A DNA stretch of 11,687 bases, taken from NCBI GenBank assembly GCA_036558265.1, contig DATBFY010000648.1:1-11687 (forward strand), in the 5' to 3' direction. The notes under the pieces are model-generated. The model searched no databases and was not told the origin of the DNA. It worked only from the letters and a program-made list of their open reading frames with translations. The stretch is from RYN-433 sp036558265. GTDB taxonomy: Bacteria > Planctomycetota > Phycisphaerae > Tepidisphaerales > Tepidisphaeraceae. The position numbers and the translations under genes were made by a program. Each line of letters begins with the position of its first letter. Within the stretch, counting starts at the first letter, position 1. This document shows positions 1 to 6,198 of the stretch, one piece after another.

Positions 1-2111
1 GCTGAAGCGGGCTCGCCGTCGCCGTTGCCGTCGCTGGCTTCGTTTTGCGCCAGGTGGGCGGCGCGGGATTCGACCAGGACGACGCCCTCGTCGTTCTTGA
101 GCTCCTCGGTTTCGTCCTTCTTGATCGTCTTGCCTTCCTCGTCGAGCTGGGCATCGGCGATGGCGGTGCGCTTGCGCGCCTCGGCGAGCAGGGCGTCGTA
201 GAGCTTTTTCGCGTCGGTCCCGTTGATCGCGTTGACCGCCTTGGAGATCTCGCCGATGTAGCGCTCGAAGACGTCGCGTCGGGCGGCCTCGCGCTGCATC
301 TTCTGACGCTTGCGCAGGTAGGTGCCGAGCTTTCGACCGCATTCCATCAGCGCCAGCTTCATCTCCTTGCGGATCTCGTCGTAGTCGGCGATCGCTTCCT
401 TGGATTCGCTGGTGAACGGCACCCAGACACTGGCCATGTGGATCATGATGACCAGCGGGCCGACCGGGAGGCTGCCGCGCGGCTGGGAGAGGTTGTAATT
501 TCGCCACCCCGTCTCGGTGCAGGCCTTGAAGCTGGAGCAGGCCGACGGCTGGAAGAGCAGGGGGACGCGGTTGGCGAAGCGGATGACGCGGGCGGTGTCG
601 TCGGCGACGAGCTCGCCGCCAAAGGCGATCGCGGCCTCGATCTGGAAGGGGCGGCCGCGGTAGACGTCGGGCTCGCGGCTCGACGCGGCGTAAAACTCCG
701 CCTTGACGCCCTTGAGCATGCCGGCCAGCATCTGACGGACGCCGATGGGCGCCAGGCAGTCGGTCGGCGGGGGGGGGAGCTTGGCTTCCTGGAAGGCCTT
801 GAAGAGGTCCTCGATCTGCTTGGGCTCAAGGTCGCTGACCTTCGTGCGGCTGTGGGCGCCGATGGCCTTGCAGAAGTCGCTGGCCTTGCCGGAGCTGACG
901 CGGCTGAATTTTTCCTGGAGGAAGTTGTAGAGCGTGCCGCCGCCCTTATTGGCGGCCTCGAAGTCGCGCATCATCTGGATGAGGATGCCCAGCTCGATGC
1001 CCTTGGGGTGTGGCTGGATCTCGGTGGTCTCGGGCGGCAACTGGTCGGTGCCGCGCGGGAAGAAGATGACGCCGTCCTTCTCGATGGTGGTGATGGTCGG
1101 GTCGACGCCGTTGGGGGCGGTGGCGTCGTCGGTCCTGGGGGCGACGTGGGCGGCGTCCTGGGAGAGGACGTCGGCGTGGACGGCGTCCCTGGCGGCGTTG
1201 GCGAGCGGGAGATCCTCCTGATCGTCGGCGCTCACGCGGGACGGCGGCACGAACGTGATCCGCGCGTGCGGGTTGGCGATCGCGGTCAATTCGAGGAACT
1301 CGTCCACGCTGCCGCGGCCTTTGCGATACAGCCCTTCAAGCTCGATCGAGACGCTCGTGCCGGTCATGTAGTCTTCGGGGTGGAGGAACTCGGCGCTGCG
1401 CGTGCCCGCGTTCAAGCTGTACAGGCGCGAGCGCGGCGGGAAGTCCTCGGTCTCATCGTCCACCGTGACCTCGGCGCGGTTGGTCTTGGTGTTCATGGCC
1501 AGCTCGATGTGATGAGCGGGCTTGCGGGGGTGCGGGCGGGTGTGGATCACCATCGGCTTGCCGGTGGTGATCAGGCCGTACATGCCGGCGGCGGAGATGC
1601 CGATGCCCTGCTGGCCGCGGGACATTTTCAGGCGGTGGAACTTGGATCCGAAGAGGAGGCGTCCGAAGACGTTTTCGACCTGCTTGCGGACGATGCCCGG
1701 GCCGTTATCGACGACGGTCACGCGGTAGCGCGACTGCTTGGCGTTGGCGGGGCGGTCGGGCTGGAGGTCCTCGATGACGACGCTGACGTTGGGCAGGATG
1801 CCGGCTTCCTCGCAGGCGTCGAGCGAGTTATCGACGGCCTCCTTCACGGTGGTCAAGAGGGCCTTGCGCGGGTTGTCGAAGCCGAGGAGATGGCGGTTCT
1901 TGGCGAAGAACTCGCTGACGGCGATGTCCTTCTGCTTGGCGGCGAGCGATTCGGCGGTCTCCCGCGAGCGCGTGCTCGCCTTGGCTGACTTGGGCGCGGT
2001 CCTGGCAATCTCTTTTCGCACTTTGGGCATGTCGGACTCTTCCTGCTGTGCTGCCGAGTCGAGCGTGGCGGCGTCGCCGTTGGCGGATGCCGCTTCTATC
2101 TTATTAGCCAT
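1..2111 (-). CDS. top6B: DNA topoisomerase VI subunit B (C-terminus beyond window)
   Basis: ATP-binding subunit of the type IIB topoisomerase, which with the Top6A cleavage subunit passes one duplex through another. The frame is open from ATG 2111 to the window edge (703 codons, no stop). A strong AGGAGGAG ribosome binding site lies 7 nt before the ATG. GHKL motifs are clear: N-box KEAVDNSLDAC (residues 90-100), VDNGPGI (134-140), glycine-rich lid RGQQGIGISAAG (165-176). H2TH and transducer regions follow, with PPTDCLAPIG (448-457), RVPLLFQ (515-521) and FTSESKEAIADYDEI (566-580), whose Lys571 is the likely switch lysine. Compared with archaeal proteins of about 530 residues it has an Ala/Lys-rich N-terminal extension (1-55), an acidic insert near 296-343 and a charged tail after about 600. 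Met28 is a possible alternative start. A C-run at 769-777 was checked and causes no frameshift. Top6A would be expected just downstream, outside the window. Family assignment is very secure; the role in this bacterium is inferred. Confidence 0.96.
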   Translation of the reverse strand, partial: MANKIEAASANGDAATLDSAAQQEESDMPKVRKEIARTAPKSAKASTRSRETAESLAAKQKDIAVSEFFAKNRHLLGFDNPRKALLTTVKEAVDNSLDACEEAGILPNVSVVIEDLQPDRPANAKQSRYRVTVVDNGPGIVRKQVENVFGRLLFGSKFHRLKMSRGQQGIGISAAGMYGLITTGKPMVIHTRPHPRKPAHHIELAMNTKTNRAEVTVDDETEDFPPRSRLYSLNAGTRSAEFLHPEDYMTGTSVSIELEGLYRKGRGSVDEFLELTAIANPHARITFVPPSRVSADDQEDLPLANAARDAVHADVLSQDAAHVAPRTDDATAPNGVDPTITTIEKDGVIFFPRGTDQLPPETTEIQPHPKGIELGILIQMMRDFEAANKGGGTLYNFLQEKFSRVSSGKASDFCKAIGAHSRTKVSDLEPKQIEDLFKAFQEAKLPPPPTDCLAPIGVRQMLAGMLKGVKAEFYAASSREPDVYRGRPFQIEAAIAFGGELVADDTARVIRFANRVPLLFQPSACSSFKACTETGWRNYNLSQPRGSLPVGPLVIMIHMASVWVPFTSESKEAIADYDEIRKEMKLALMECGRKLGTYLRKRQKMQREAARRDVFERYIGEISKAVNAINGTDAKKLYDALLAEARKRTAIADAQLDEEGKTIKKDETEELKNDEGVVLVESRAAHLAQNEASDGNGDGEPAS

Positions 2112-2112
2112 C

Positions 2113-2172
2113 CTATGGCTCCTCCTGACCGGTTGGGGTCGCTGCCGGAGACGGGTCCGGTAATGCGGACAT
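2113..2172 (-). CDS. Possible 19-codon leader peptide ahead of top6B
   Basis: ATG at 2172-2170 and TAG at 2115-2113, leaving 1 nt before the top6B ATG. The stop lies between the top6B ribosome binding site and its start, so translation of this frame would cross the AGGAGGAG site. The peptide is rich in Pro, Ala and Ser. Against it: the only purine-rich stretch before its start (GGGAAG) is 2 to 4 nt from the ATG, which is too close. It may be chance. A longer in-frame ATG at 2310 lies upstream of the better promoter and so is less likely to be used. Confidence 0.2.
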   Translation of the reverse strand: MSALPDPSPAATPTGQEEP

Positions 2173-2226
2173 TGCTTCCCTTATCGGCAGCGTGAAATGG
2201 AATTCTTGCAGCCGATTTGTTTGGTA

Positions 2227-2255
2227 ATTGTACGGTTGTCGGGCGGGTTTATCAA
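2227..2255 (-). promoter_or_regulatory. Sigma70-like promoter for top6B
   Basis: On the minus strand, TTGATA (2255-2250) and TACAAT (2232-2227) are separated by exactly 17 bp. Each hexamer matches consensus at 5 of 6 positions. Transcription would start near 2220, giving a leader of about 109 nt before the top6B ATG. Identified by eye only. Confidence 0.5.
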
Positions 2256-2278
2256 GGACTAAATCCGACTTTTGGCGG

Positions 2279-2307
2279 AGAATAGTCGAGAAAGCAAATG
2301 CAATCAA
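2279..2307 (-). promoter_or_regulatory. Second, weaker candidate promoter for top6B
   Basis: Minus-strand TTGATT (2307-2302) and TATTCT (2284-2279) with 17 bp spacing. Each hexamer matches consensus at 4 of 6 positions. It would give a leader of about 160 nt and would be a tandem partner of the promoter at 2227-2255. Confidence 0.25.
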
Positions 2308-2321
2308 CAACAGGAGTTAAG

Positions 2322-2435
2322 ATGCAATTACCCCTGATACTTACGCGAGGCGAGTCCACGCGTTCGATTCCATCGAGTAATCTTCAACGCATACCTACCT
2401 GGATGGCAGCACGCGGAGCTCGAAATAAGCAATGA
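2322..2435 (+). CDS. 37-residue small ORF, translationally coupled to the metallophosphoesterase gene
   Basis: ATG at 2322 is preceded by a clean AGGAG (2312-2316) with 5 nt spacing, a better ribosome binding site than the gene behind it has. The frame runs 37 codons to TGA 2433-2435, which overlaps the downstream ATG (2432-2434) as ATGA, the classic arrangement for translational coupling. The peptide begins MQLPLILTRGES, is basic (five Arg and one Lys), has no membrane segment and matches no family I know. It could be a regulatory upstream ORF or a small protein. The strong Shine-Dalgarno and exact overlap argue for translation; the lack of recognisable homology and low hydrophobicity leave function open. 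Confidence 0.45.
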   Translation: MQLPLILTRGESTRSIPSSNLQRIPTWMAARGARNKQ

Positions 2436-3763
2436 AGATTTATTTTATGTTGCTGGGGTGGATCGCCGCGGACTTGATCTGGTGGCGGCTGGCAGACCAC
2501 TGGGTGAGGCGCGCGCCGTGGAGCGCGCTGTGGCGGGCGCTGGTCGGGGCATTTGCGCTGGCGCAGATCTTCTACCTGGTCGTCTTCGGGATCGGGGTGG
2601 TTCGGGATCACATGTGGGAACTTCCCGTGTGGTGGGCGAGCGCAGCCTACTTCTGGCACCTGGGAATCGTGCTGGGGACGCTTCTGGTTGTGGGGGGGAT
2701 CAAGTTGTTCCGATTCGTCCGGCGAAGGAACGGGGCGAAACCGCAAGCGGTTGGAGAGGGCGTTCGGTCCTCTGAAGAGACCCTCACCCCAGACCGCTCG
2801 CGGGCAGTTGCCAGTTCCGCTCGCTTCTCCCGGAGTACCGGGAGAGGGGGCGAGGGGTTGACGCGGAGGGAGGCGCTGAGGGCAGTCGGGTTGGCGGCGG
2901 TGCCGCCGGTGGTGACGGGGGGATTAACCGCGTATGCGATGGCGGAGCTGGGCGCATTTCGCGTGCGGGGGATGGATCTGCAGGTGCCATCGTTGCCGCC
3001 GGATCTCGAGGGGTTGACGTTGGCGCACGTGACGGATCTGCACATCGGGCGGTTCCTGCCGCCGGGGATGCTGGAGCGGGCGGCGGAGGCGACCAATGCA
3101 TTGGGGGCGGACCTCGTGGTGTTTACGGGGGACCTGCTGGACACGTCCTGCGAGACGCTCGCGCCGGGGTTTGATTTTCTTCGGCGATTGGATCGTCGGC
3201 ATGGGCTGGTGATCGTCGAGGGGAACCACGACATCATGCGCGGGGCGGATCGGTTCGAGAAGGCGGTGAAGGACGCGGGTTGGCCGCTGCTCCTGGACGA
3301 GGCGATGACGATTCGAGTTCCGGGGCGTGCGACGCCGGTGCAGTTTTTGGGGGCGACCTGGGGCGAACTGCTGTGGGGTTGGCAGCTCAAGCGCTGGGGG
3401 CGGGACGCCAAGCTGCGGTTCCGCGAGCCGAGCAAGGACTGGTCGGCCGAGATGATGCCGCGGCTGGCCGCCAAGCGCGAGGCGGGGGCTTTCCCGATCC
3501 TGTTGGCGCATCACCCGCACTTGTTCGACCCGGCGGTGGCGGCGGGGTTGCCGCTGGTGCTCAGCGGGCACACGCACGGGGGGCAGTTGATGCTGACGAA
3601 GAACATCGGGGTAGGGCCGCTGCGGTTCCGGTATTGGAGCGGGGTGTACGAGAAGGCCGATGCGCGGCTGTTCGTGAACAACGGGGTGGGGAACTGGTTT
3701 CCGTTGCGGGTGAACGCGCCGGCGGAGATCGTGAAGGTCACGTTGCGACGAGGACAGGGGTGA
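2432..3763 (+). CDS. Membrane-anchored metallophosphoesterase (COG1408/YaeI-like)
   Basis: Binuclear-metal phosphoesterase of the calcineurin-like superfamily. The N-terminal part has about three hydrophobic segments (near 3-20, 36-57, 70-93), then a variable linker, a twin-arginine-like TRREALR with a hydrophobic run (144-170), and the catalytic domain. Metal-ligand motifs are complete: TDLH (201-204), TGD (232-234), GNHD (264-267), AHHPH (359-363) and GHTHGGQ (379-385). Multi-TM plus SRRxFL-like plus phosphoesterase is, as I recall, the normal architecture of this family, so it is not a novel fusion. The enzyme acts at the membrane. Substrate is unknown; lipid-linked pyrophosphate hydrolysis is a family-based guess. 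An in-frame TAA at 2426-2428 makes ATG 2432 the earliest start. Its own Shine-Dalgarno is poor (GGAG at 2415-2418, 13 nt away), consistent with coupling to the preceding 37-codon ORF. Residues about 117-142 are encoded by a palindromic repeat. Confidence 0.93.
   Translation: MKIYFMLLGWIAADLIWWRLADHWVRRAPWSALWRALVGAFALAQIFYLVVFGIGVVRDHMWELPVWWASAAYFWHLGIVLGTLLVVGGIKLFRFVRRRNGAKPQAVGEGVRSSEETLTPDRSRAVASSARFSRSTGRGGEGLTRREALRAVGLAAVPPVVTGGLTAYAMAELGAFRVRGMDLQVPSLPPDLEGLTLAHVTDLHIGRFLPPGMLERAAEATNALGADLVVFTGDLLDTSCETLAPGFDFLRRLDRRHGLVIVEGNHDIMRGADRFEKAVKDAGWPLLLDEAMTIRVPGRATPVQFLGATWGELLWGWQLKRWGRDAKLRFREPSKDWSAEMMPRLAAKREAGAFPILLAHHPHLFDPAVAAGLPLVLSGHTHGGQLMLTKNIGVGPLRFRYWSGVYEKADARLFVNNGVGNWFPLRVNAPAEIVKVTLRRGQG
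2780..2858. repeat. Palindromic repeat element inside the phosphoesterase coding sequence
   Basis: A perfect 8-bp stem TCTCCCGG (2826-2833) / CCGGGAGA (2838-2845) with loop AGTA is flanked by outer imperfect inverted arms ACCCTCACCCC (2780-2790) and GGGGCGAGGGGT (2847-2858). This CCCTCACCCC...CTCCCGG-AGTA-CCGGGAG pattern resembles small REP/MITE-like palindromes found between genes in many bacteria. Here it lies inside an open frame and is read as a Ser/Arg/Gly-rich linker. Only one copy was seen in this window. Confidence 0.6.
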
Positions 3764-3768
3764 AGACA

Positions 3769-3795
3769 CGCGGCGCCGGTCGGGCCGGCGCCGCG
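3769..3795. terminator. GC-rich hairpin between convergent genes (probable bidirectional terminator)
   Basis: Perfect 11-bp stem CGCGGCGCCGG / CCGGCGCCGCG with a 5-nt TCGGG loop, starting 6 bp after the phosphoesterase stop and ending 28 bp before the stop of the convergent cytochrome gene. No T-run follows on either strand, so it is not a textbook intrinsic terminator. Position and stability favour an end-of-transcript role. Confidence 0.55.
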
Positions 3796-3823
3796 CGGGG
3801 AAGGAGGTTTGCGATCGCGGGAT

Positions 3824-4138
3824 TTACTGCGACTGGAGGAATTCGAGGATGGCGCGCTGCTCCTGGCCGGTCAGGTAGCCTCGGATGCGCATGTGGGTCA
3901 TGACGATCGCCCACTCGTTGGCGTTGTAGGAGTCTGGGGAGCGGGCGTTGTGGCAGCGGTTGCAGGTTTGGGACCAGAGTTGGGAGTTGCCTCGGTTGGT
4001 GGGTGGGGAGGTGGCGAGAAGGACCGGGGATCCCACGGTCCGACTTCCAGGTTCGGAATAAGACGGGGACGAATGGCATCCCCCGAAGAGGCAAGCCAAC
4101 ACCGTGGTCGTGGTGAGCGATCGGAAGCGGTGCGTCAT
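3824..4138 (-). CDS. Small monoheme cytochrome c lipoprotein
   Basis: 104-residue exported electron-transfer protein. The start at 4138 is chosen because it gives a proper lipoprotein signal (MTHRFRSLTTTTVLACLFGGC, shown here without the final residue as lipobox LFGG-Cys21) and is preceded by AGGAAGGA at a suitable distance; the frame stays open further upstream but that part overlaps the porin gene. One heme-binding CNRCH motif lies at 59-63. Met80 or Met83 in the sequence MTHMRIRG is the likely distal ligand. The C-terminal helix EQRAILEFLQSQ is typical of small class I-like cytochromes. Last gene of the operon, 26 bp after the porin stop. Lipidation at Cys21 would tether it to a membrane, possibly the outer one. 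Its electron partner is not visible; the neighbouring porin and cytochrome are the obvious candidates. Confidence 0.85.
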   Translation of the reverse strand: MTHRFRSLTTTTVLACLFGGCHSSPSYSEPGSRTVGSPVLLATSPPTNRGNSQLWSQTCNRCHNARSPDSYNANEWAIVMTHMRIRGYLTGQEQRAILEFLQSQ

Positions 4139-4164
4139 TTCAATCTGTCCTTCCTGATGCGAAA

Positions 4165-5472
4165 TCAGAATCCCATCGCGCCCTGGATGAAGAAGGCGTC
4201 TTCGTTGTCGCCTTGCTGTTTGTCGTCGATCTCGTATGCGATTTTGAGGACCGTGCTGGCGTTGAGCCAATAGTTGACGCCGAAGGCGTAGCGCTGCTCG
4301 GCGCCGCCGTTGGGGGCGGATTTGGAGACGTTCAGGCGGTCGTAGCGGGCGACGAACTCGAGGTTGCGGAGGAACTTGCCCTCCATTAGCGTGGGGCGGT
4401 AGGCCAGTTGCACGTAGCCGGCGTTGCGATCGTTGTTGAAGCGGCTGGGCGAGCCGTCGATGATGTAGGTGGCCTTGTCCACGTTCTGGAAGACCCACTC
4501 GACGCGGAAGTCGATCTGGCCTTTGATCTCGTTCATGGTACGGACATAGCTGAGATCGATGGCCTGGGTGAAGGCGTGGACGTCCTCGAAACCGGAGGGG
4601 TTGACCTTGGCGTACTGGACGGAGTAGCCGACCTCGAAGTATTGGAACGGGATCCAGCCGATGCGCCCGCCGACGGCCTTGTTGTCGTTCTCGTCCACGA
4701 GGTTGTCGAAGTCGAGGGTGCCGACGTTGTCGCCCTCGGTGTTGAGCGTCGGGCCGTTGCCGGCGTAGACGGCGTAGTTAAGGCCGCCGACGGGGGTGTT
4801 GAACGCGCCCTTGGCGTAGACGCCGACGGTGGCCTCCTGGGCGATGCCCTTATCGTCGTCGTAGGGGAGCGGACGGTCGGGGAGCTTGTTGATCCACTTG
4901 GATTCGAGGCGGTCATTGAAGATGCCCAGCGGCGTCTTGAAGCGGCCGGCGCCGATCATCAGGTTGTCGTTGACCAGGTAGTTGAGGTTGACGGTCTCGA
5001 GGTTGAACTCGGTGCCGCCGCCCTCGTCCTTGGAGGCGAACTCGACCTCGAACTCGGTCTCGAAGAAGAGGCGGTCGCCGATCTTCCAGAGGAGGATGGG
5101 GTTGACGCCGGCGGTGAAGGTTGAGGGGGAGCCCTTGCGGTCCTCGAAGCCGGCGAAGCCGAAGCCGGTGACGAGGAACGTGTGGGTGCCGGGTTGAAGG
5201 GTGCGGAGCTGGTCCTGGATGTCGTGGACGGTCTGCTTGACCTCTTCGATCGCGGCGTCGGTGTCCTTGGCGGTGGCGTTGACGTTGACGGTGGCGGCCT
5301 GCTGGGTTTTAACCTTTTCCATCTCCGCGGTGACCGTGTCGAGTCGTTTGAGGACCTTCTCGTACTCCTCGCGGGTCACGTAGCGGTCGTCGGGGGGCTT
5401 GGCGTCCTGCTGCGCGGCGGCGAGACCCGCTGACAGGGCGAGCGTGAGGCAGACGGATCGGATCGGGTTCAT
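4165..5472 (-). CDS. Outer-membrane porin with N-terminal coiled coil (OprO/P-like)
   Basis: 435-residue beta-barrel protein. It has a signal peptide (about 1-20, ending AGLAAA), a periplasmic alpha-helical stretch with heptad character (about 31-90), then many alternating amphipathic strands with aromatic girdles, for example FLVTGFGFAGFE (99-110), LFFETEFEVEFA (135-146), IGAGRFKTPLGIFNDRL (173-189), and a final strand ending in Phe (AFFIQGAMGF), the usual signal for barrel insertion. The GRFKTPLGIF segment is common in phosphate-selective-porin-like families. Ligand specificity cannot be read from sequence. Start 5472 gives the signal peptide; GGAA is 9-12 nt upstream. The frame stays open upstream to about 6180 but that stretch overlaps the cytochrome gene and has no protein character. 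Middle gene of the operon, flanked by two cytochromes, which suggests an electron-transfer or redox-linked role rather than simple nutrient uptake (inference). Confidence 0.85.
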   Translation of the reverse strand: MNPIRSVCLTLALSAGLAAAQQDAKPPDDRYVTREEYEKVLKRLDTVTAEMEKVKTQQAATVNVNATAKDTDAAIEEVKQTVHDIQDQLRTLQPGTHTFLVTGFGFAGFEDRKGSPSTFTAGVNPILLWKIGDRLFFETEFEVEFASKDEGGGTEFNLETVNLNYLVNDNLMIGAGRFKTPLGIFNDRLESKWINKLPDRPLPYDDDKGIAQEATVGVYAKGAFNTPVGGLNYAVYAGNGPTLNTEGDNVGTLDFDNLVDENDNKAVGGRIGWIPFQYFEVGYSVQYAKVNPSGFEDVHAFTQAIDLSYVRTMNEIKGQIDFRVEWVFQNVDKATYIIDGSPSRFNNDRNAGYVQLAYRPTLMEGKFLRNLEFVARYDRLNVSKSAPNGGAEQRYAFGVNYWLNASTVLKIAYEIDDKQQGDNEDAFFIQGAMGF

Positions 5473-5497
5473 GGGGGTTGTTCCGGAGGTGGAAGGG

Positions 5498-5947
5498 TCA
5501 GTTGTTTCGGGGGGCGAGCGAGCGGATGTAGTTGACGACGTGCCAGCGCTGTTCGTCGGTGAGGGTTCGGCCGAAGCGCGGCATGGGGCGTTTGCCCTCG
5601 GTGAGCTTCCAGTAGAGTTCGCCGTCGGTCTGGCGGGTGGTGGGGGAGGCGGTGAGGTCGGACGGGGGGTGCGAGAGGTCGGCTGCGTCGGGACCGTTGC
5701 CTTTACCGCTTTCGCCATGACAGTTGGCGCATTCCCGGGCGTAGAGGGATTTGCCGGCGGCGCGGGAGGCGTCGTCGGGGGGAACGGGGTTCCTGAGGTT
5801 TGCCGCGCGGGCGGGGGCCCGCCAGGGGGGTGAGGCGTGGTCGTCAGCGGCGGGGGCGTTGCGAGCGCCGACGGCGAAGACGGAGAAAAGCAGGGCGAGC
5901 GCGCCACCGCCCAGGTGGGCGGCGCGCGGGACGTGAACGTTGCGCAT
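5498..5947 (-). CDS. Periplasmic monoheme cytochrome c
   Basis: 149-residue class I cytochrome c. The start at 5947 gives a signal peptide (positively charged start, hydrophobic core at about 12-27, likely cleavage near AAD, residues 33-35) and has GGAG 9 nt upstream. The heme motif CANCH is at 73-77 in the context YARECANCHGESGKGNGP, and Met122 in KRPMPRFG is the expected axial ligand. The C-terminal helix reads DEQRWHVVNYIRSL (131-144). This layout is that of cytochromes serving oxidases, dehydrogenases or soluble shuttles. First gene of the operon, 25 bp before the porin. Its leader GGAGCAACCCCCG is nearly identical to that of the porin. Redox partner unknown. Confidence 0.9.
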   Translation of the reverse strand: MRNVHVPRAAHLGGGALALLFSVFAVGARNAPAADDHASPPWRAPARAANLRNPVPPDDASRAAGKSLYARECANCHGESGKGNGPDAADLSHPPSDLTASPTTRQTDGELYWKLTEGKRPMPRFGRTLTDEQRWHVVNYIRSLAPRNN

Positions 5948-6047
5948 CGGGGGTTGCTCCGCGCTGTGCGTGCGTCTTGGGTGTGCCCTGTGCGGTGGAT
6001 AACCCGGCGGGCATACCGACAAATTCCCGTGGAGGGGATTTTTCGGC

Positions 6048-6080
6048 TCTTATCGTTTGGAATAATGGTAAGACGATAGA
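6048..6080. promoter_or_regulatory. AT-rich imperfect inverted repeat, candidate operator/promoter
   Basis: Arms TCTTATCGT (6048-6056) and ACGATAGA (6073-6080) flank a 16-bp AT-rich centre. Pairing is perfect over ATCGT/ACGAT and broken by one extra base outside it. It is the most AT-rich patch of the divergent region and lies about 100-130 bp before the cytochrome start. Role is inferred only from position and symmetry. Confidence 0.25.
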
Positions 6081-6198
6081 CGGTGTGAGGACATCGTCGG
6101 ACAGCCGCGTGGGGGAACCTCTGCCGGCGCGCGCGGGCGGCGCGAAACTCGCGGGATTTTTGGGGAATTTGCGTTAGCAAGCCGGGGTTTTGTGGCGC

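Larger units (their letters stand above)
2112..2321. other. Divergent regulatory region between top6B and the metallophosphoesterase unit
   Basis: About 210 bp (320 bp to the phosphoesterase start), visibly richer in A+T than the flanking genes. It holds two promoter-like sequences facing top6B, a possible 19-codon leader ORF ending 1 nt before the top6B start, and the ribosome binding site of a 37-codon ORF on the plus strand. I see no convincing plus-strand -35/-10 pair and no RNA-gene structure. Confidence 0.6.

Noticed and set aside
768..777. Possible frameshift at a run of nine G (plus strand) within top6B
   Set aside because: Reading codon by codon through the run gives LPPPPTDCLAPIG, matching the conserved family motif, so the frame is intact.
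45..1988. A 647-codon open frame on the plus strand opposite top6B
   Set aside because: It is fully antisense to a gene with unmistakable topoisomerase VI motifs. Its protein is Gly/Ala/Val/Asp/Leu-rich with no domain, as expected from the complementary strand of GC-biased codons.
2432..3763. Metallophosphoesterase as a novel fusion of a membrane protein with a Tat-exported enzyme
   Set aside because: Several TM segments followed by an RR-containing hydrophobic stretch and the phosphoesterase domain is, as I recall, the standard architecture of this family; only the repeat-coded linker is unusual.
4139..6180. Upstream in-frame extensions of the porin (to 6180) and of the cytochrome lipoprotein (to 4498)
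   Set aside because: The extended parts are Pro/Thr/Arg-rich shadows of the overlapping genes. The downstream starts give correct signal peptides, lipobox and spacing.
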